Shown piece after piece: positions 24,083 through 33,491 of a DNA stretch of 64,000 nucleotides. The stretch's first letter is position 1. Every line of letters begins with the position of its first letter. The notes below the pieces were generated by a model, which saw only the letters and a program-made list of their open reading frames with translations, was not told where the DNA came from and did not search any database. Source of the stretch: Sphingobium trunci (GTDB lineage Bacteria > Pseudomonadota > Alphaproteobacteria > Sphingomonadales > Sphingomonadaceae). The position numbers and the translations under genes are program-made. Where the stretch lies: contig NZ_JAKUJY010000012.1 in NCBI RefSeq assembly GCF_022664535.1, positions 55,208 through 119,207 of the forward strand. Direction: 5' to 3'.

Positions 24083-24745
24083 ATGGTTCCCCTTTCGTTC
24101 GCAGGTCACCAGTTTCTGGCATTGCCCGAGGCAGCCTTGTTCTGGCCCACGCATGGCGCCTTGCTGGTGGCGGACCTGCATTTCGAAAAAGCGAGCTGGT
24201 TTGCCCGTTTCGGACAATTTTTGCCGCCGCATGACAGCCAGGCGACGCTCGACATGATCGAAATGCTGGTCGAACGCACGGGTGCGCGGGCGGTCTGGTC
24301 GCTGGGGGACAGTTTTCACGACGCCGACGGCGCCGCGCGGCTCGATGCCCGGACGCGCGACAGGCTTTCTGCGCTGACCGCCCGGCTCGATTGGGTCTGG
24401 ATCACCGGCAATCACGATGTCGCCATGGCCGAGACGCCGGGCGGGCGGCGCTGCGCGGAATGGCAGGTCGAGGGCATCCGGTTGCGGCACGAAGCCGACC
24501 CTGCAGACGAGCAGCCGGAAATATCGGGTCATTTCCATCCCAAGCTGCGCCTCTCCCTGCGCGGACGGCACGTATCCCGCCGCTGCTTCGTCGGCTCCCG
24601 AAATAAGCTCATTCTGCCTGCCCTGGGCGCGCTGACCGGGGGTCTGGATGCGGGGCATGGCGAGATTCGGCGCGTCATGGGCCCGGATGCCATGGCGCTG
24701 GTCCCCGTCGCCGACCGGCTGCTGCGCTTCCCGCTCGGTTCATAA
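24083..24745 (+). CDS. pdeM: Ligase-associated DNA repair phosphoesterase PdeM
   Basis: A calcineurin-like metallophosphoesterase of 220 residues. Metal-binding motifs are visible: the DLHFEK block near residue 31-36, GDSFHD near 75-80, the GNHD block near 112-115 and the GHFHPK block near 152. It belongs to a bacterial repair cassette that usually also holds an Lhr-like helicase, an ATP-dependent ligase and an exonuclease. The likely helicase partner is encoded 34 kb away at 58428; the ligase and exonuclease are not in the window. A perfect TGTTGC/GCAACA hairpin lies 28 bases after the stop. Confidence 0.9.
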   Translation: MVPLSFAGHQFLALPEAALFWPTHGALLVADLHFEKASWFARFGQFLPPHDSQATLDMIEMLVERTGARAVWSLGDSFHDADGAARLDARTRDRLSALTARLDWVWITGNHDVAMAETPGGRRCAEWQVEGIRLRHEADPADEQPEISGHFHPKLRLSLRGRHVSRRCFVGSRNKLILPALGALTGGLDAGHGEIRRVMGPDAMALVPVADRLLRFPLGS

Positions 24746-24772
24746 TGACCCTAGGGAAACCTTAATTTAAGC

Positions 24773-24790
24773 TGTTGCTGCTAGGCAACA
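24773..24790. promoter_or_regulatory. Inverted repeat upstream of the TonB receptor
   Basis: A perfect 6-bp stem TGTTGC/GCAACA around TGCTAG lies between pdeM and the receptor gene, with no U-tract. It may be an operator or the end of the pdeM transcript. Further down, TTGCCT (from 24846) and TAGTTT 18 bases later could be a promoter, but this is weak. Confidence 0.3.
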
Positions 24791-24935
24791 ACAGATGGAT
24801 ATTCAGGCACGAACTGCAGTAAAAAGCGCAGAAAATCAGTGATATCTTGCCTTTACCCGCTGTGTCGGGATAGTTTCACAAGACAAATCGACGTGACGGA
24901 AAGTCATGCGGGGTGAAGAGAGAGGGAGCATCATC

Positions 24936-27719
24936 ATGCATAAAAAGAGCCTTTGGCTGATTTCTGCCGGTGCGATCGCAGTGGGCAGCAGCATTCCTGC
25001 CGCATGGGCGCAGGACAGCAATGCAGCGACCGATCCGGAGAGCGTCAACATCATTGTCACGGCGACGCGGCGCGCCAGTCCCTTGTCGGACGTGCCGATC
25101 GCGGTATCCGCCGTAACCGCGCAGGCGATGCAGAATAGCGGTGCCACGGATATCCGTTCGCTGAACCAGTTGGCTCCGTCGCTGCTTCTGTCCTCCACCG
25201 GCACCGAAGCCAATGCGTCGGCACGTATTCGCGGCATCGGCACGGTCGGCGACAATCCTGGGCTGGAAAGCTCGGTCGCGGTGTTCATCGACGGCGTCTA
25301 CCGTTCGCGCACCGGTGCGGGTCTCAACGAACTGGGCGAGATCGAACGGGTCGAGGTGTTGCGCGGACCGCAGGGCACGCTGTTCGGCCGCAACGCTTCG
25401 GCGGGCCTGATCAACATCATCAGCAAGGCGCCCGAATTCAAGCTGGCCGGCAAGGCTGAGGTGACCTACGGCAATTATGATTATTGGCGGCTTGCGGGCC
25501 GGATCACCGGACCGGTTACGGACAGCCTTGCACTCAGCCTGGACGGCGTCTGGTCGAAGCGTAATGGTTTCTACGATCTGGTGGACGCCAGCGGCGCCAA
25601 GGTGGGCGACACCAATGACCGCAACCGCTATTTCCTGCGCGGACAGGCCTTGTTCGAGCCGAACGATGCGCTCTCCATCCGCCTGATCGGCGATTATACC
25701 CATCGCGACGAAAGCTGCTGCGGCGCGGCCTATATCGAAACGCGCGAGCGCCGTCCGCTGTCGGGCGGCGGCTACAGCACAGCGCCGTTCAACCGCATAG
25801 CCGCGATCCTGGCCGGGCAGGGCAGCATTTTCGCTGCCGATCCCTTTGATCGCGATCTGCACATCACGGCGGGCCGGGATTATGTCAGCAAGCTGCGGGA
25901 TTGGGGCGTTTCGGGCGAGATCAACTATGACCTGGGCGGCGCCAAGCTGACCAGCATCACTGCCTATCGCGATTATAAGAGCCAGGACTATGGCGACTAT
26001 GACTATAGCGGGGCGGACCTGCTCTATCGCGATCCCAACACCTATCGCCAGTTCAAGACCTTCACCCAGGAGCTGCGGGCGCAGGGGTCGGCCTTCAACG
26101 ATGTCCTCGACTGGCTGGTGGGCGGCTATTATGCGAATGAAAAGCTGACGCTGGAGGACAATATCCGTTTCGGCGCGGATTATGGCCGCTTTGCTGCCTG
26201 CCGCCTGATGGCGGGGACAGGCGTCAACAGCAATCTGACCGCCGGACAGCTGGCGGCGTGCGGCAATGGAACGGCGACACAGGCTCTGATTGCCGGGACG
26301 CAGGCGCAGCTCAATGGCGGCCTCATCCTCGCGGGGGTTCCGGCCTTGCAGGCGGGCGCCATTTCGACCGGTCTGGGCAATGGCCTGCGCGCGCTGGCGG
26401 CTATCCCTTCGGGCACCGGGGACGTTGCCTCGCTCTACCATCAGAAGAGCGAGAATTGGGCGCTGTTCACCCACAATATCATCCATATCACCAAGCGGCT
26501 CGATCTGACCCTGGGCTTGCGCTACACCCATGAAAGCAAGCGTTTCTCGGCCGATTTCAACAATAATAACGCGACCTGCGCGGCCTTGCAGGCATCGAGC
26601 CTGCCGGCCATTGCGACGAATGCGCGGTTGGGCAGTGCAGCGGCACTGGCGGGCGGCATCCTGACGCTGGGTTGCCTGGGGAATGGTTCGACCGGTCTCA
26701 ACGCGCTCAACCTCAATGACAAGATCAGCGACGGGGAATTTTCCGGCACCGCCGTCCTGTCGTGGAAACCGGTCGAAGAACTGCTGGTCTATGGCAGCTA
26801 TTCGAAGGGCTATAAGGCGGGCGGCTACAATCTCGATCGCTTCCAGCTCGGTTCGACCGGCGTGAACCCGGTTCCGGCCGTGTTCGCGCCCCGCACCAAT
26901 GCGGATGTGACCAGCCTGCGCTTTGCCGCCGAGAAGGTCGATGCCTTTGAAATAGGGCTGAAATACAGCCAGCCCAAATGGAGCGCGAACATCGCCGCCT
27001 TCCGGCAGGAGTTCAAGAATTTCCAGCTCAATACCTTCAACGGCACCAGCTTCGTTGTTCAGAATATCAACGGCTGCGACGGAGCGCTGACAACCGGCAC
27101 GATCGCGGCCGGCGGCGGGCGCTGCGCCAGCAGCGATGTCGGTCCAGGCCTCATCAGCCAGGGCGTGGAACTGGAACTGTCCGCGACGCCGGTGCGCAAT
27201 GTCCGGTTCGCTGGCGGGTTGACCTATGCCCGGGCGAAGTTCGCCAACCGGCTGGTCGGCAGCAGCAATGGCGCGGTACCGCTCGACCCGGCCCTGTTCC
27301 TGCTGCCCGGATCGGTCAACTCGCAGGCGCCCGAAGTGGTGACGACGGTCAGCGCGTCCTGGACGCCGAATCTGGGGACTGGCGGGCTGTCGGCGCTATT
27401 CTATATCGACGGCCGCATGAGCAGCGATTTCAACACCGGGTCCGACCTGTTCCCGGAAAAGCGGCAGGATGGCTATGCGGTGTTCAATGCCCGCATCGGC
27501 ATCCGCGGACCGCAGCAGCGCTGGGCGGTCGAATTCTGGGGCCAGAATATCTTCAACCAGGATTATACCCAGGTCGCCTTCAGCAGCCCGCTGCAATCGA
27601 GCAGCCCGGCGACGTCGACCGTCGGGCAATTCCCCGGCGCGCCGATGGCGAACCAGCTGATCTCGGCCTATCTGGCCGAACCGCGCACCTACGGCATCAC
27701 CCTGCGCGGGAGTTTCTGA
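24936..27719 (+). CDS. TonB-dependent outer-membrane receptor
   Basis: An energised outer-membrane transporter of 927 residues: signal peptide to about 25 (AAWAQ), TonB box region with NIIVTATRR, plug domain to about 170 (RIRGIGTVGDN, VEVLRGPQGTLFGRN, GLINIISK) and a 22-strand barrel ending in LRGSF with C-terminal Phe. Substrate is unknown: no ligand-specific neighbour such as an uptake or degradation gene is present. ATG 24936 has GAGAGGGAG upstream. The 3' end overlaps the convergent YggS-type gene by 23 bases. Confidence 0.95.
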   Translation: MHKKSLWLISAGAIAVGSSIPAAWAQDSNAATDPESVNIIVTATRRASPLSDVPIAVSAVTAQAMQNSGATDIRSLNQLAPSLLLSSTGTEANASARIRGIGTVGDNPGLESSVAVFIDGVYRSRTGAGLNELGEIERVEVLRGPQGTLFGRNASAGLINIISKAPEFKLAGKAEVTYGNYDYWRLAGRITGPVTDSLALSLDGVWSKRNGFYDLVDASGAKVGDTNDRNRYFLRGQALFEPNDALSIRLIGDYTHRDESCCGAAYIETRERRPLSGGGYSTAPFNRIAAILAGQGSIFAADPFDRDLHITAGRDYVSKLRDWGVSGEINYDLGGAKLTSITAYRDYKSQDYGDYDYSGADLLYRDPNTYRQFKTFTQELRAQGSAFNDVLDWLVGGYYANEKLTLEDNIRFGADYGRFAACRLMAGTGVNSNLTAGQLAACGNGTATQALIAGTQAQLNGGLILAGVPALQAGAISTGLGNGLRALAAIPSGTGDVASLYHQKSENWALFTHNIIHITKRLDLTLGLRYTHESKRFSADFNNNNATCAALQASSLPAIATNARLGSAAALAGGILTLGCLGNGSTGLNALNLNDKISDGEFSGTAVLSWKPVEELLVYGSYSKGYKAGGYNLDRFQLGSTGVNPVPAVFAPRTNADVTSLRFAAEKVDAFEIGLKYSQPKWSANIAAFRQEFKNFQLNTFNGTSFVVQNINGCDGALTTGTIAAGGGRCASSDVGPGLISQGVELELSATPVRNVRFAGGLTYARAKFANRLVGSSNGAVPLDPALFLLPGSVNSQAPEVVTTVSASWTPNLGTGGLSALFYIDGRMSSDFNTGSDLFPEKRQDGYAVFNARIGIRGPQQRWAVEFWGQNIFNQDYTQVAFSSPLQSSSPATSTVGQFPGAPMANQLISAYLAEPRTYGITLRGSF

Positions 27720-28431
27720 TCATGCCCCTCCCGCTCGCCGGCAGGGGGCGGGCGGGAGACGGGCGTGCGCCGAACAGGGCGGTCCCGACGCGAATGTCGG
27801 TCGCGCCCAGCATGATCGCCGTTTCATAATCGCCCGACATCCCCATGGAGAGGCGCGCAAGGCCTTCCTCGCGCGCCATTTTCGCCAGCAGCGCGAAAAA
27901 GGGCGCCGGTTCGATATCGGCCGGGGGCACGCACATCAGGCCCAGCAGGGGAATGTCCGCGGCCCGCGCGGCCTTGATGAGTGCCGGGACTTCGGCAATG
28001 GCGCAGCCCCCTTTCTGTTCCTCCGCGCCGATATTGACCTGGATATGGCAGGGAATACGCCGGTCCGCCGCATCCATGGCCTTGGCCAGGGCATTCAGCA
28101 GGGAAGGGCGGTCGAGCGAATGGATGGTGTCGAACAGCGCCACCGCGTCGGCCGCCTTGTTCGATTGAAGCTGGCCGACCAGATGCAGCGTGAGATCGGG
28201 ATATTCCTCGCGCAGGGCGGGCCATTTGGCCTGGGCTTCCTGCACGCGATTTTCGCCGAAGACCCTTTGCCCGGCCCCGATCAGCGGGCGGATGGCGTCG
28301 GCCCCTTGGGTCTTGGACACGGCGATCAGGTTGATATCGTCGGCTGTGCGGCCGGTCAGGCGCGCGGCGCGGCCCATGGCGTCGCGGACGGCGGCGAGGC
28401 GTTCGGCCGCTTCAAGGGTGTCGGTCGTCAT
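27697..28431 (-). CDS. YggS family PLP-binding homeostasis protein
   Basis: A 244-residue alanine-racemase-fold protein that binds pyridoxal phosphate and controls B6 and amino-acid homeostasis. The PLP Lys is in AVSKTQG (about residue 40), with FGENRVQE near 62, the HLVGQLQSNK motif near 85 and the C-terminal VGTALFGAR phosphate-binding loop. No racemase second domain is present. The frame extends upstream; I chose ATG 28431. It is divergent from the ThiE-like gene by 22 bases. Confidence 0.93.
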   Translation of the reverse strand: MTTDTLEAAERLAAVRDAMGRAARLTGRTADDINLIAVSKTQGADAIRPLIGAGQRVFGENRVQEAQAKWPALREEYPDLTLHLVGQLQSNKAADAVALFDTIHSLDRPSLLNALAKAMDAADRRIPCHIQVNIGAEEQKGGCAIAEVPALIKAARAADIPLLGLMCVPPADIEPAPFFALLAKMAREEGLARLSMGMSGDYETAIMLGATDIRVGTALFGARPSPARPLPASGRGMIRNSRAG

Positions 28432-28453
28432 GGGCGCTGCTATAGGCAGGGCC

Positions 28454-29008
28454 ATGAAAGGCCGCCACCGCAAAAAACTGCCGGGTCTCTGGCTGATGAC
28501 CGATGAGCGCGTCGGGCAAGCATCGTTGCTGGCAGCGGCCGCGCGCTTGCCGAAGGGGCGGGCGGGCATGGTCCTGCGCCATTATCGCACGCCCAAGCCG
28601 GAGCGGCGGGCGTTGTTCGACCGTCTGGCGGGGATCGCGCGGCGGCGGCGGCTGGTGCTGATGCTCGGCGGCACGGCGCGGCAGGCCGCGGCTTGGGGCG
28701 CGGACGGCTGGCATGGGCGGGATATCCGCCGGGCAGGGTATCCGCTTCTCCACAGCATGCCCGTGCATGATGCGCGGGAGATGCGGAAGGCTGGGGCGGA
28801 GGGGGCCGACCTCGTCTTCCTGTCGCCCTTGTTCGTGACCCGCTCCCATCCCGGCAGTCCCTGGCTGGGCCGGGTGCGTTTCGCCGCCCTGGCGCGGCAG
28901 GCAAGGGTGCCGGTCATGGCGCTGGGCGGGGTCCGGCGGGGGCATCGGGCGATGCTGAAAGGCCTGGGCGCATCAGGCTGGGCCGCCATCGATGCCTTGT
29001 CGGGTTGA
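28454..29008 (+). CDS. ThiE-like thiamine phosphate synthase family protein
   Basis: A 184-residue TIM-barrel protein related to thiamine phosphate synthase: the first strand LPGLWLMTDER, a VLRHYRTPK segment and the C-terminal phosphate loop MALGGVRRGH are recognisable. It is shorter than ThiE (about 210) and lacks obvious HMP-pyrophosphate ligands such as the QLR and GSQ blocks, so catalytic activity is doubtful. No other thiamine gene is near. Confidence 0.75.
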   Translation: MKGRHRKKLPGLWLMTDERVGQASLLAAAARLPKGRAGMVLRHYRTPKPERRALFDRLAGIARRRRLVLMLGGTARQAAAWGADGWHGRDIRRAGYPLLHSMPVHDAREMRKAGAEGADLVFLSPLFVTRSHPGSPWLGRVRFAALARQARVPVMALGGVRRGHRAMLKGLGASGWAAIDALSG

Positions 29009-29034
29009 GGATGGCGTGAGGCTGGCGGCGGGAT

Positions 29035-29054
29035 CCGGGTGACATAGGTGACAC
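29035..29054 (-). repeat. Copy of a 20-base tandem GTCAC motif
   Basis: On the minus strand GTGTCACCTATGTCACCCGG. It matches GTGTCACTTGTGTCACCCGG at 20432-20451 (plus) in 18 of 20 bases. Both are intergenic and just past a gene end; each holds two TGTCAC half-sites nine bases apart. Confidence 0.5.
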
Positions 29055-29159
29055 GATAGAGGGGTGTGAATCCGCCATTTCCGGCAGGATTTCCTATTGC
29101 ATCCAGACTGTTGAAAGAGCCGCGAGCGGTTTAGCGCGGGCCGGTGGCTGTAGGACAGA

Positions 29160-29280
29160 CTTATTTCGGCAGGCGGCCCATGGCGGAGGTGGAAAGAGGA
29201 AAAGGCGCCAGACGTGCCGGTTCCCCTCCACCATAATGCACATGGTCCCGCTCCCCATCTCTCGATGGGGAGGATTTTTC
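29160..29280 (+). ncRNA. Possible structured RNA ending in an intrinsic terminator
   Basis: A 303-base gene-free gap (29009-29311) contains on the plus strand a hairpin GGAA-AA-GGCGC-CAGAC-GTGCC-GG-TTCC (about 29198-29224), then CCCTCCACC, then a perfect 9-bp terminator stem CTCCCCATC/GATGGGGAG (29251-29259, 29264-29272) followed by GATTTTT. The nearest upstream plus-strand gene stops 240 bases earlier, which is far for its own terminator, so a separate short transcript is possible. No promoter was identified; the 5' end is a guess. Confidence 0.35.
29251..29279 (+). terminator. Intrinsic terminator
   Basis: A perfect 9-bp stem CTCCCCATC/GATGGGGAG with a TCTC loop, then GATTTTT. It terminates plus-strand transcription from the ThiE-like gene or from a short RNA inside the gap. 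Confidence 0.82.
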
Positions 29281-29286
29281 ATTCAG

Positions 29287-29305
29287 GGGAATCCGGGGGA
29301 TTCCC
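29287..29305 (-). terminator. Hairpin after the uncharacterised envelope gene
   Basis: A perfect 8-bp stem GGGAATCC/GGATTCCC with a three-base loop lies seven bases beyond the stop of the minus-strand gene. On that strand AATGAAAAA follows after a short gap rather than a U-tract, so termination efficiency is uncertain. Confidence 0.45.
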
Positions 29306-29311
29306 GCAGGG

Positions 29312-30046
29312 TCAGAATTTGAAGACCGTGCCCAGATAGACGGCCTGGGCGTCCTGGCGGTCGTCCGTCATCGGCGTCAGGCGCCCGGCGAAGCTGTTGT
29401 TGTAGCGGATGCCGGCGGTGACGTTCAGGTTGCGGGTCAGCGAATAGGAGCTCGCCAGATCCAGCGAATAATCCTTGTCGGCGCTGGGATTGCGGACGGT
29501 GGCCGCCGGTTCGCGGCGGCTTTCGATCAGCACCTTGGTGCTGAAGCGATCCTTGCCGTCCTTATCCTTGTCCAGCGAGAAATTCCGCGCGCCCGCCATT
29601 TCGACCGGAACCGGATCCAGTTCCTTCCGGCCCACGGCTTCGGGCAGGGCGAACTTGCGCCAGTTATGGGCGCTGTTCAGGCTGAAGGCGACCGGCGCGA
29701 TGCTGATCGGATCGAGCCCGCGCTTCGCGTTCGCGCCATCGTTGAGATCGGCCGCGCGGACCATCACGGTGACGGAACGCTGCCCGCTCATCGAACCGCT
29801 GGTCGGGGTGAAGCGGAAACTCTGACGACTGGCCGAAGCCGCGATCTTCGCATAGGCTGCCGCCAGACGCGGATCCTTGGTCGTGGGGGTGAAGGAGGAG
29901 ATGCTGCCCAGTGCGCCAAGCGAAACAGGTATCTCATGCCGCAGGCGCACGAGATCGGTCGCCGCGCCGAAAGCGGGAGACAGCATGAAGCCGGCCGCGG
30001 CAATTGCCGAGCCCGCCAATGCGATATGTCCCCTTTTCAGGCCCAT
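29312..30046 (-). CDS. Uncharacterised exported protein, probable beta-barrel
   Basis: A 244-residue exported protein of unknown function. A signal peptide covers about 1-28 (AAAGFMLSPAFGA). The C-terminal quarter (about 190-244) alternates polar and hydrophobic residues in strand-like blocks (YSLDLASSYSL, NLNVTAGIRY, AVYLGTVFKF) and ends in Phe, the outer-membrane insertion signature. With only about 215 mature residues it would make a small, perhaps eight-strand, barrel. ATG 30046 has AAGAGA upstream. The 250-base leader holds two inverted repeats (30082-30101 and 30115-30128). Confidence 0.75.
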   Translation of the reverse strand: MGLKRGHIALAGSAIAAAGFMLSPAFGAATDLVRLRHEIPVSLGALGSISSFTPTTKDPRLAAAYAKIAASASRQSFRFTPTSGSMSGQRSVTVMVRAADLNDGANAKRGLDPISIAPVAFSLNSAHNWRKFALPEAVGRKELDPVPVEMAGARNFSLDKDKDGKDRFSTKVLIESRREPAATVRNPSADKDYSLDLASSYSLTRNLNVTAGIRYNNSFAGRLTPMTDDRQDAQAVYLGTVFKF

Positions 30047-30081
30047 GATACGAATCTCTTCCCCACCGACAAAGTTTTCTG

Positions 30082-30101
30082 CGTGTCTTTCTACACGCAA
30101 G
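30082..30101. promoter_or_regulatory. Inverted repeat upstream of the envelope gene
   Basis: TGCGTGT/ACACGCA (7 bp) around CTTTCT lies 36 bases upstream of the minus-strand ATG 30046, so it would fall in the 5' leader or promoter of that gene as an operator or RNA hairpin. Confidence 0.35.
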
Positions 30102-30114
30102 AGTCTGATATGGG

Positions 30115-30128
30115 TAGAGCGCTACCAT
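30115..30128. promoter_or_regulatory. LacI-type operator-like palindrome
   Basis: GGTAG-AGCG-CTACC resembles the GGTAGCGCTACC operators of LacI-family regulators in Caulobacter and sphingomonads, but has imperfect central symmetry. It is followed on the plus strand by ATTTTTTT, so it could also act as a weak terminator. No LacI gene is nearby. Confidence 0.25.
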
Positions 30129-30301
30129 TTTTTTGTCCGGGCTGTTGCACGGAACACACAGGATTCTTGCCGATCCCGCGACGGGCCGTTGCGACGGGCC
30201 GTGGGGCGCCCGATGCCCCCCTCCCGCGCCCGACCCCACTCTTGCGCCCAACCCCTTGCCGATTGGCGCGGCTTCTCTATAGAAGCGAGGCGTTTTCCTG
30301 A

Positions 30302-30769
30302 ATGATGGGACATGAATTGATGGTCCGCCGCCTTTCTTCGCCTCTTACCGCCGGTCTGCTGCTGGCTGCCCTATTGCCGCTCGCCGCCTGTGGGGGCGGG
30401 TCGAAGGAACGGCCGAAGGCCGACCTGGCCGCCTCCAAGGTGACGACGATCGGCGTCAACGCCTATCTGTGGCGCGCGAGCCTCGACACCCTGTCCTTCA
30501 TGCCGATGGTGCAGACGGATTCGAACGGCGGCGTGATCGTCACCGACTGGTACGCCAATCCGAACAGCCCGAACGAGCGGATGAAGCTGACCGTGTCGAT
30601 CCTCGACCAGGATCTGCGCGCCGATGCGCTGCGCGTCGCCGCCAGCCGCCAGGTCAGCCAGAACGGCCAGTGGGTCGACGCCCCGGTGCAGGCGGCGACC
30701 GTGCAGAAGCTGGAAGAGATCATCCTGACCAAGGCCCGCGACCTGCGCCGCATGGCGATTGCAGGCTAA
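30302..30769 (+). CDS. DUF3576 lipoprotein
   Basis: A 155-residue lipoprotein: signal peptide ending LAAC (Cys near residue 30), then a DUF3576 domain (about 45-150) with NAYLWRASLDTLSFMP and TDWYANPNSPNER motifs. The family is widespread in alphaproteobacteria and of unknown function, commonly next to leuS and lptE as here; this suggests a link with outer-membrane biogenesis by position only. Three Met residues at 1, 2 and 7 make the start uncertain; GTCCGCCGC follows the third. Confidence 0.9.
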   Translation: MMGHELMVRRLSSPLTAGLLLAALLPLAACGGGSKERPKADLAASKVTTIGVNAYLWRASLDTLSFMPMVQTDSNGGVIVTDWYANPNSPNERMKLTVSILDQDLRADALRVAASRQVSQNGQWVDAPVQAATVQKLEEIILTKARDLRRMAIAG

Positions 30770-30854
30770 AGCCCTTTTCCGTCGATTGTTGTAGAATCAG
30801 GGGGCTGGGCTTCATGAAAAGCTCGGCCCGAACGCATTTTTGAGGACTCATCCA

Positions 30855-33371
30855 ATGCAAAGGCGCTTCAACCCGCTGGAGGCCGACGCCCGCTGGCAGG
30901 CCGTCTGGGACGAGAAGCAGACGTTCAAGGCGTCGGACAGCAGCGACCGCCCGCGTTCCTATGTGCTGGAGATGTTCCCCTATCCGTCCGGGCGCATCCA
31001 TATCGGCCATGTGCGCAACTATTCGATGGGCGACGTGCTGGCGCGCTTCCGCCGCATGACCGGGCATGAGGTGCTGCATCCGATGGGCTGGGACGCCTTC
31101 GGCATGCCCGCCGAAAATGCGGCGATGGAAAAGAAGGTGCACCCCGGAAGCTGGACGCGCGAGAATATCGCGACCATGCGGGCGCAGCTCAAGAAGCTGG
31201 GCTTCGCGCTCGACTGGAGCCGCGAGCTCGCCACCTGCGAGCCGGACTATTACGGCCATGAGCAGGCGCTGTTCCTCGACATGATGGAAGCGGGCCTGGT
31301 CTATCGCAAGGAATCGGCGGTCAACTGGGACCCGGTCGACATGACCGTGCTGGCGAACGAGCAGGTGATCGACGGCAAGGGCTGGCGATCCGGCGCGCCG
31401 GTCGAGAAGCGCAAGCTGTCCCAATGGTTCCTGAAGATCACGCAGTTCGCCGACGATCTGCTGGCGGGCCTGAAGACGCTGGACCAGTGGCCCGAAAAGG
31501 TGCGGCTGATGCAGGAAAACTGGATCGGCAAGTCGGTCGGCCTACAATTCCGCTTCAAGCTGGACCAGGTGGTGGACGGCATCGGCGAGGTGGAGGTCTT
31601 CTCCACCCGGCCCGACACCATCTTCGGCGCGAGCTTCGCGGCGATCGCGGCGGACCATCCGCTGGCCCTCGCGCTGGAGGCGAAGGACCCGGCGCTGGCC
31701 GCCTTTGCCGAGGAATGCCGCCACACCGGCACCGCCGCCGCCGAGGTCGAGACGCAGGAGAAGAAGGGCTACGACACCGGCCTGTCGGTGATCCACCCCT
31801 TCACCGGGCGCAAGCTTCCCCTGTTCGTCGCCAATTTCGTGCTGATGGACTATGGCACCGGCGCCGTCATGGCGGTTCCCGGCCATGACCAGCGCGACCT
31901 CGACTTCGCGCGCAAATATATGCTGCCCGTCGAGCGCGTGGTCGCCGCCGAGGGCGACGAGGACAAGGGCATTGGCGAGGAGGCCTATGTCGGGCCGGGC
32001 CGGCTGGTGAACTCTGATTTCCTCAACGGCATGAGCGTCGAGGAAGCCAAGGCCGAGATCGTCCGCCGCGCCGAGGAAGGGGGCTGGGGCACCGGCACCA
32101 CCGTGTTCCGCCTGCGCGACTGGGGCGTTTCGCGCCAGCGTTACTGGGGCACGCCGATCCCGGTCATCCATTGCGAGGATTGCGGCCCGGTGGGCGTGCC
32201 CAAGGACCAGTTGCCCGTGGTGCTGCCGGAGGATGTCAGCTTCGACATTCCGGGCAATCCGCTCGATCGCCATCCGACCTGGAAACATGTCGATTGCCCC
32301 AAATGCGGGCGTCCGGCGCGGCGCGAGACGGACACGCTGGATACCTTCGCCGATTCGAGCTGGTATTTCATCCGTTTCGCCAGCCAGCCCAGGGATAAGC
32401 CCTTCGACCGCGAGACGGTGGAGAAATGGCTGCCCGTCGGCCAATATATCGGCGGCGTGGAACATGCGATCCTGCACCTGCTCTACGCCCGTTTCTGGAC
32501 CCGCGCGCTCCGGCATATGGGGCAGATCGGCTTTGCCGAACCGTTCACCGGCCTGTTCACGCAGGGCATGGTGACGCACGAGACCTACAAGTCGCCCGAA
32601 GGCGCCTGGCTCGCCCCGCAGGATGTGGAGCGGCAGGGCGACAAGGTGGTGATGCTCGAAGGCGGCGCGCCGGTGACGGTCGGCCGCGTCGAGAAAATGT
32701 CCAAGTCCAAGAAGAATGTCGTCGATCCCGACGACATCATCGCCCAATATGGCGCGGACGCGGTGCGCTGGTTCATGCTGTCCGACAGCCCGCCGGAGCG
32801 CGACCTGCTCTGGACGGAAGCCGGCATCGAAGGATCGTGGCGCTTCGTCAATCGCCTCTGGAGGCTGTTCGGGGAGGCCGACAAGGCCGCCGAGGGGCAG
32901 GACAAGGCCCTCGACCGCAAGCTGCACCAGACCATCGACGGCGTGGCGAAGGATATCGAGGCGCTGTCCTTCAACAAGGCGGTGGCGAAAATCTACGAAC
33001 TGACCAACGCGGTCGAAAAGGCCAGGCCCTCGGCCAGCCGCAGCGCGGCGATCCGCGCGCTGGCGCTGCTGGTCGCGCCGATGACCCCGCATCTGGCCGA
33101 GGAGGCCTGGGCGGACATGGGCGAGGCTGGCCTGGTGGCGGAAGCCGCCTGGCCCGCGGTCGATCCGGCGCTGCTGGTCGAGGATGAGGTCACCATCGCC
33201 TGTCAGGTCATGGGCAAGCTGCGCGACACCATCACCGTGCCGAAGGGCACACCCAGGGACGAGCTGGAACGCCTCGCCCTCGCCGCGCCCAATGTGGCGC
33301 GGACGCTGGACGGCGCCAGCCCCAAGAAGATCATCGTGGTGCCGGATCGCCTGGTGAACCTGGTCATCTGA
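30855..33371 (+). CDS. leuS: Leucyl-tRNA synthetase
   Basis: A class I aminoacyl-tRNA synthetase of 838 residues charging tRNA-Leu. The ATP-binding HIGH motif appears in [14 protein letters not shown] (about 43-56), the CP1 editing domain (about 215-410) carries [12 protein letters not shown], and the KMSKSK catalytic loop is near residue 613. The C-terminal anticodon-binding and tail domains are complete. I chose ATG 30855; an upstream TTG would add five residues. It lies 85 bases after the DUF3576 gene and upstream of lptE and holA. Confidence 0.98.
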   Translation: MQRRFNPLEADARWQAVWDEKQTFKASDSSDRPRSYVLEMFPYPSGRIHIGHVRNYSMGDVLARFRRMTGHEVLHPMGWDAFGMPAENAAMEKKVHPGSWTRENIATMRAQLKKLGFALDWSRELATCEPDYYGHEQALFLDMMEAGLVYRKESAVNWDPVDMTVLANEQVIDGKGWRSGAPVEKRKLSQWFLKITQFADDLLAGLKTLDQWPEKVRLMQENWIGKSVGLQFRFKLDQVVDGIGEVEVFSTRPDTIFGASFAAIAADHPLALALEAKDPALAAFAEECRHTGTAAAEVETQEKKGYDTGLSVIHPFTGRKLPLFVANFVLMDYGTGAVMAVPGHDQRDLDFARKYMLPVERVVAAEGDEDKGIGEEAYVGPGRLVNSDFLNGMSVEEAKAEIVRRAEEGGWGTGTTVFRLRDWGVSRQRYWGTPIPVIHCEDCGPVGVPKDQLPVVLPEDVSFDIPGNPLDRHPTWKHVDCPKCGRPARRETDTLDTFADSSWYFIRFASQPRDKPFDRETVEKWLPVGQYIGGVEHAILHLLYARFWTRALRHMGQIGFAEPFTGLFTQGMVTHETYKSPEGAWLAPQDVERQGDKVVMLEGGAPVTVGRVEKMSKSKKNVVDPDDIIAQYGADAVRWFMLSDSPPERDLLWTEAGIEGSWRFVNRLWRLFGEADKAAEGQDKALDRKLHQTIDGVAKDIEALSFNKAVAKIYELTNAVEKARPSASRSAAIRALALLVAPMTPHLAEEAWADMGEAGLVAEAAWPAVDPALLVEDEVTIACQVMGKLRDTITVPKGTPRDELERLALAAPNVARTLDGASPKKIIVVPDRLVNLVI

Positions 33372-33491
33372 TCGGGAAGGGTGGGACGGGCGAGCGGAGG
33401 AAGCGTTCGCCCTTCCATTTTCGTTCGTTTGCCGCATTCCGCGAGCCGTCCACTGTTCCAGCCGGCTTCAGAATGCTCTAAGGGCTTATCC

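Noticed and set aside
24846..24876. Sigma-70-like promoter for the TonB receptor (TTGCCT, TAGTTT)
   Set aside because: Spacing is acceptable but both hexamers are weak, so it is mentioned only within the inverted-repeat entry and not called.
29094..29282. 62-codon minus-strand frame in the 29-kb gap
   Set aside because: It starts without a ribosome-binding site, overlaps a terminator and a structured region, and has no protein-like features.
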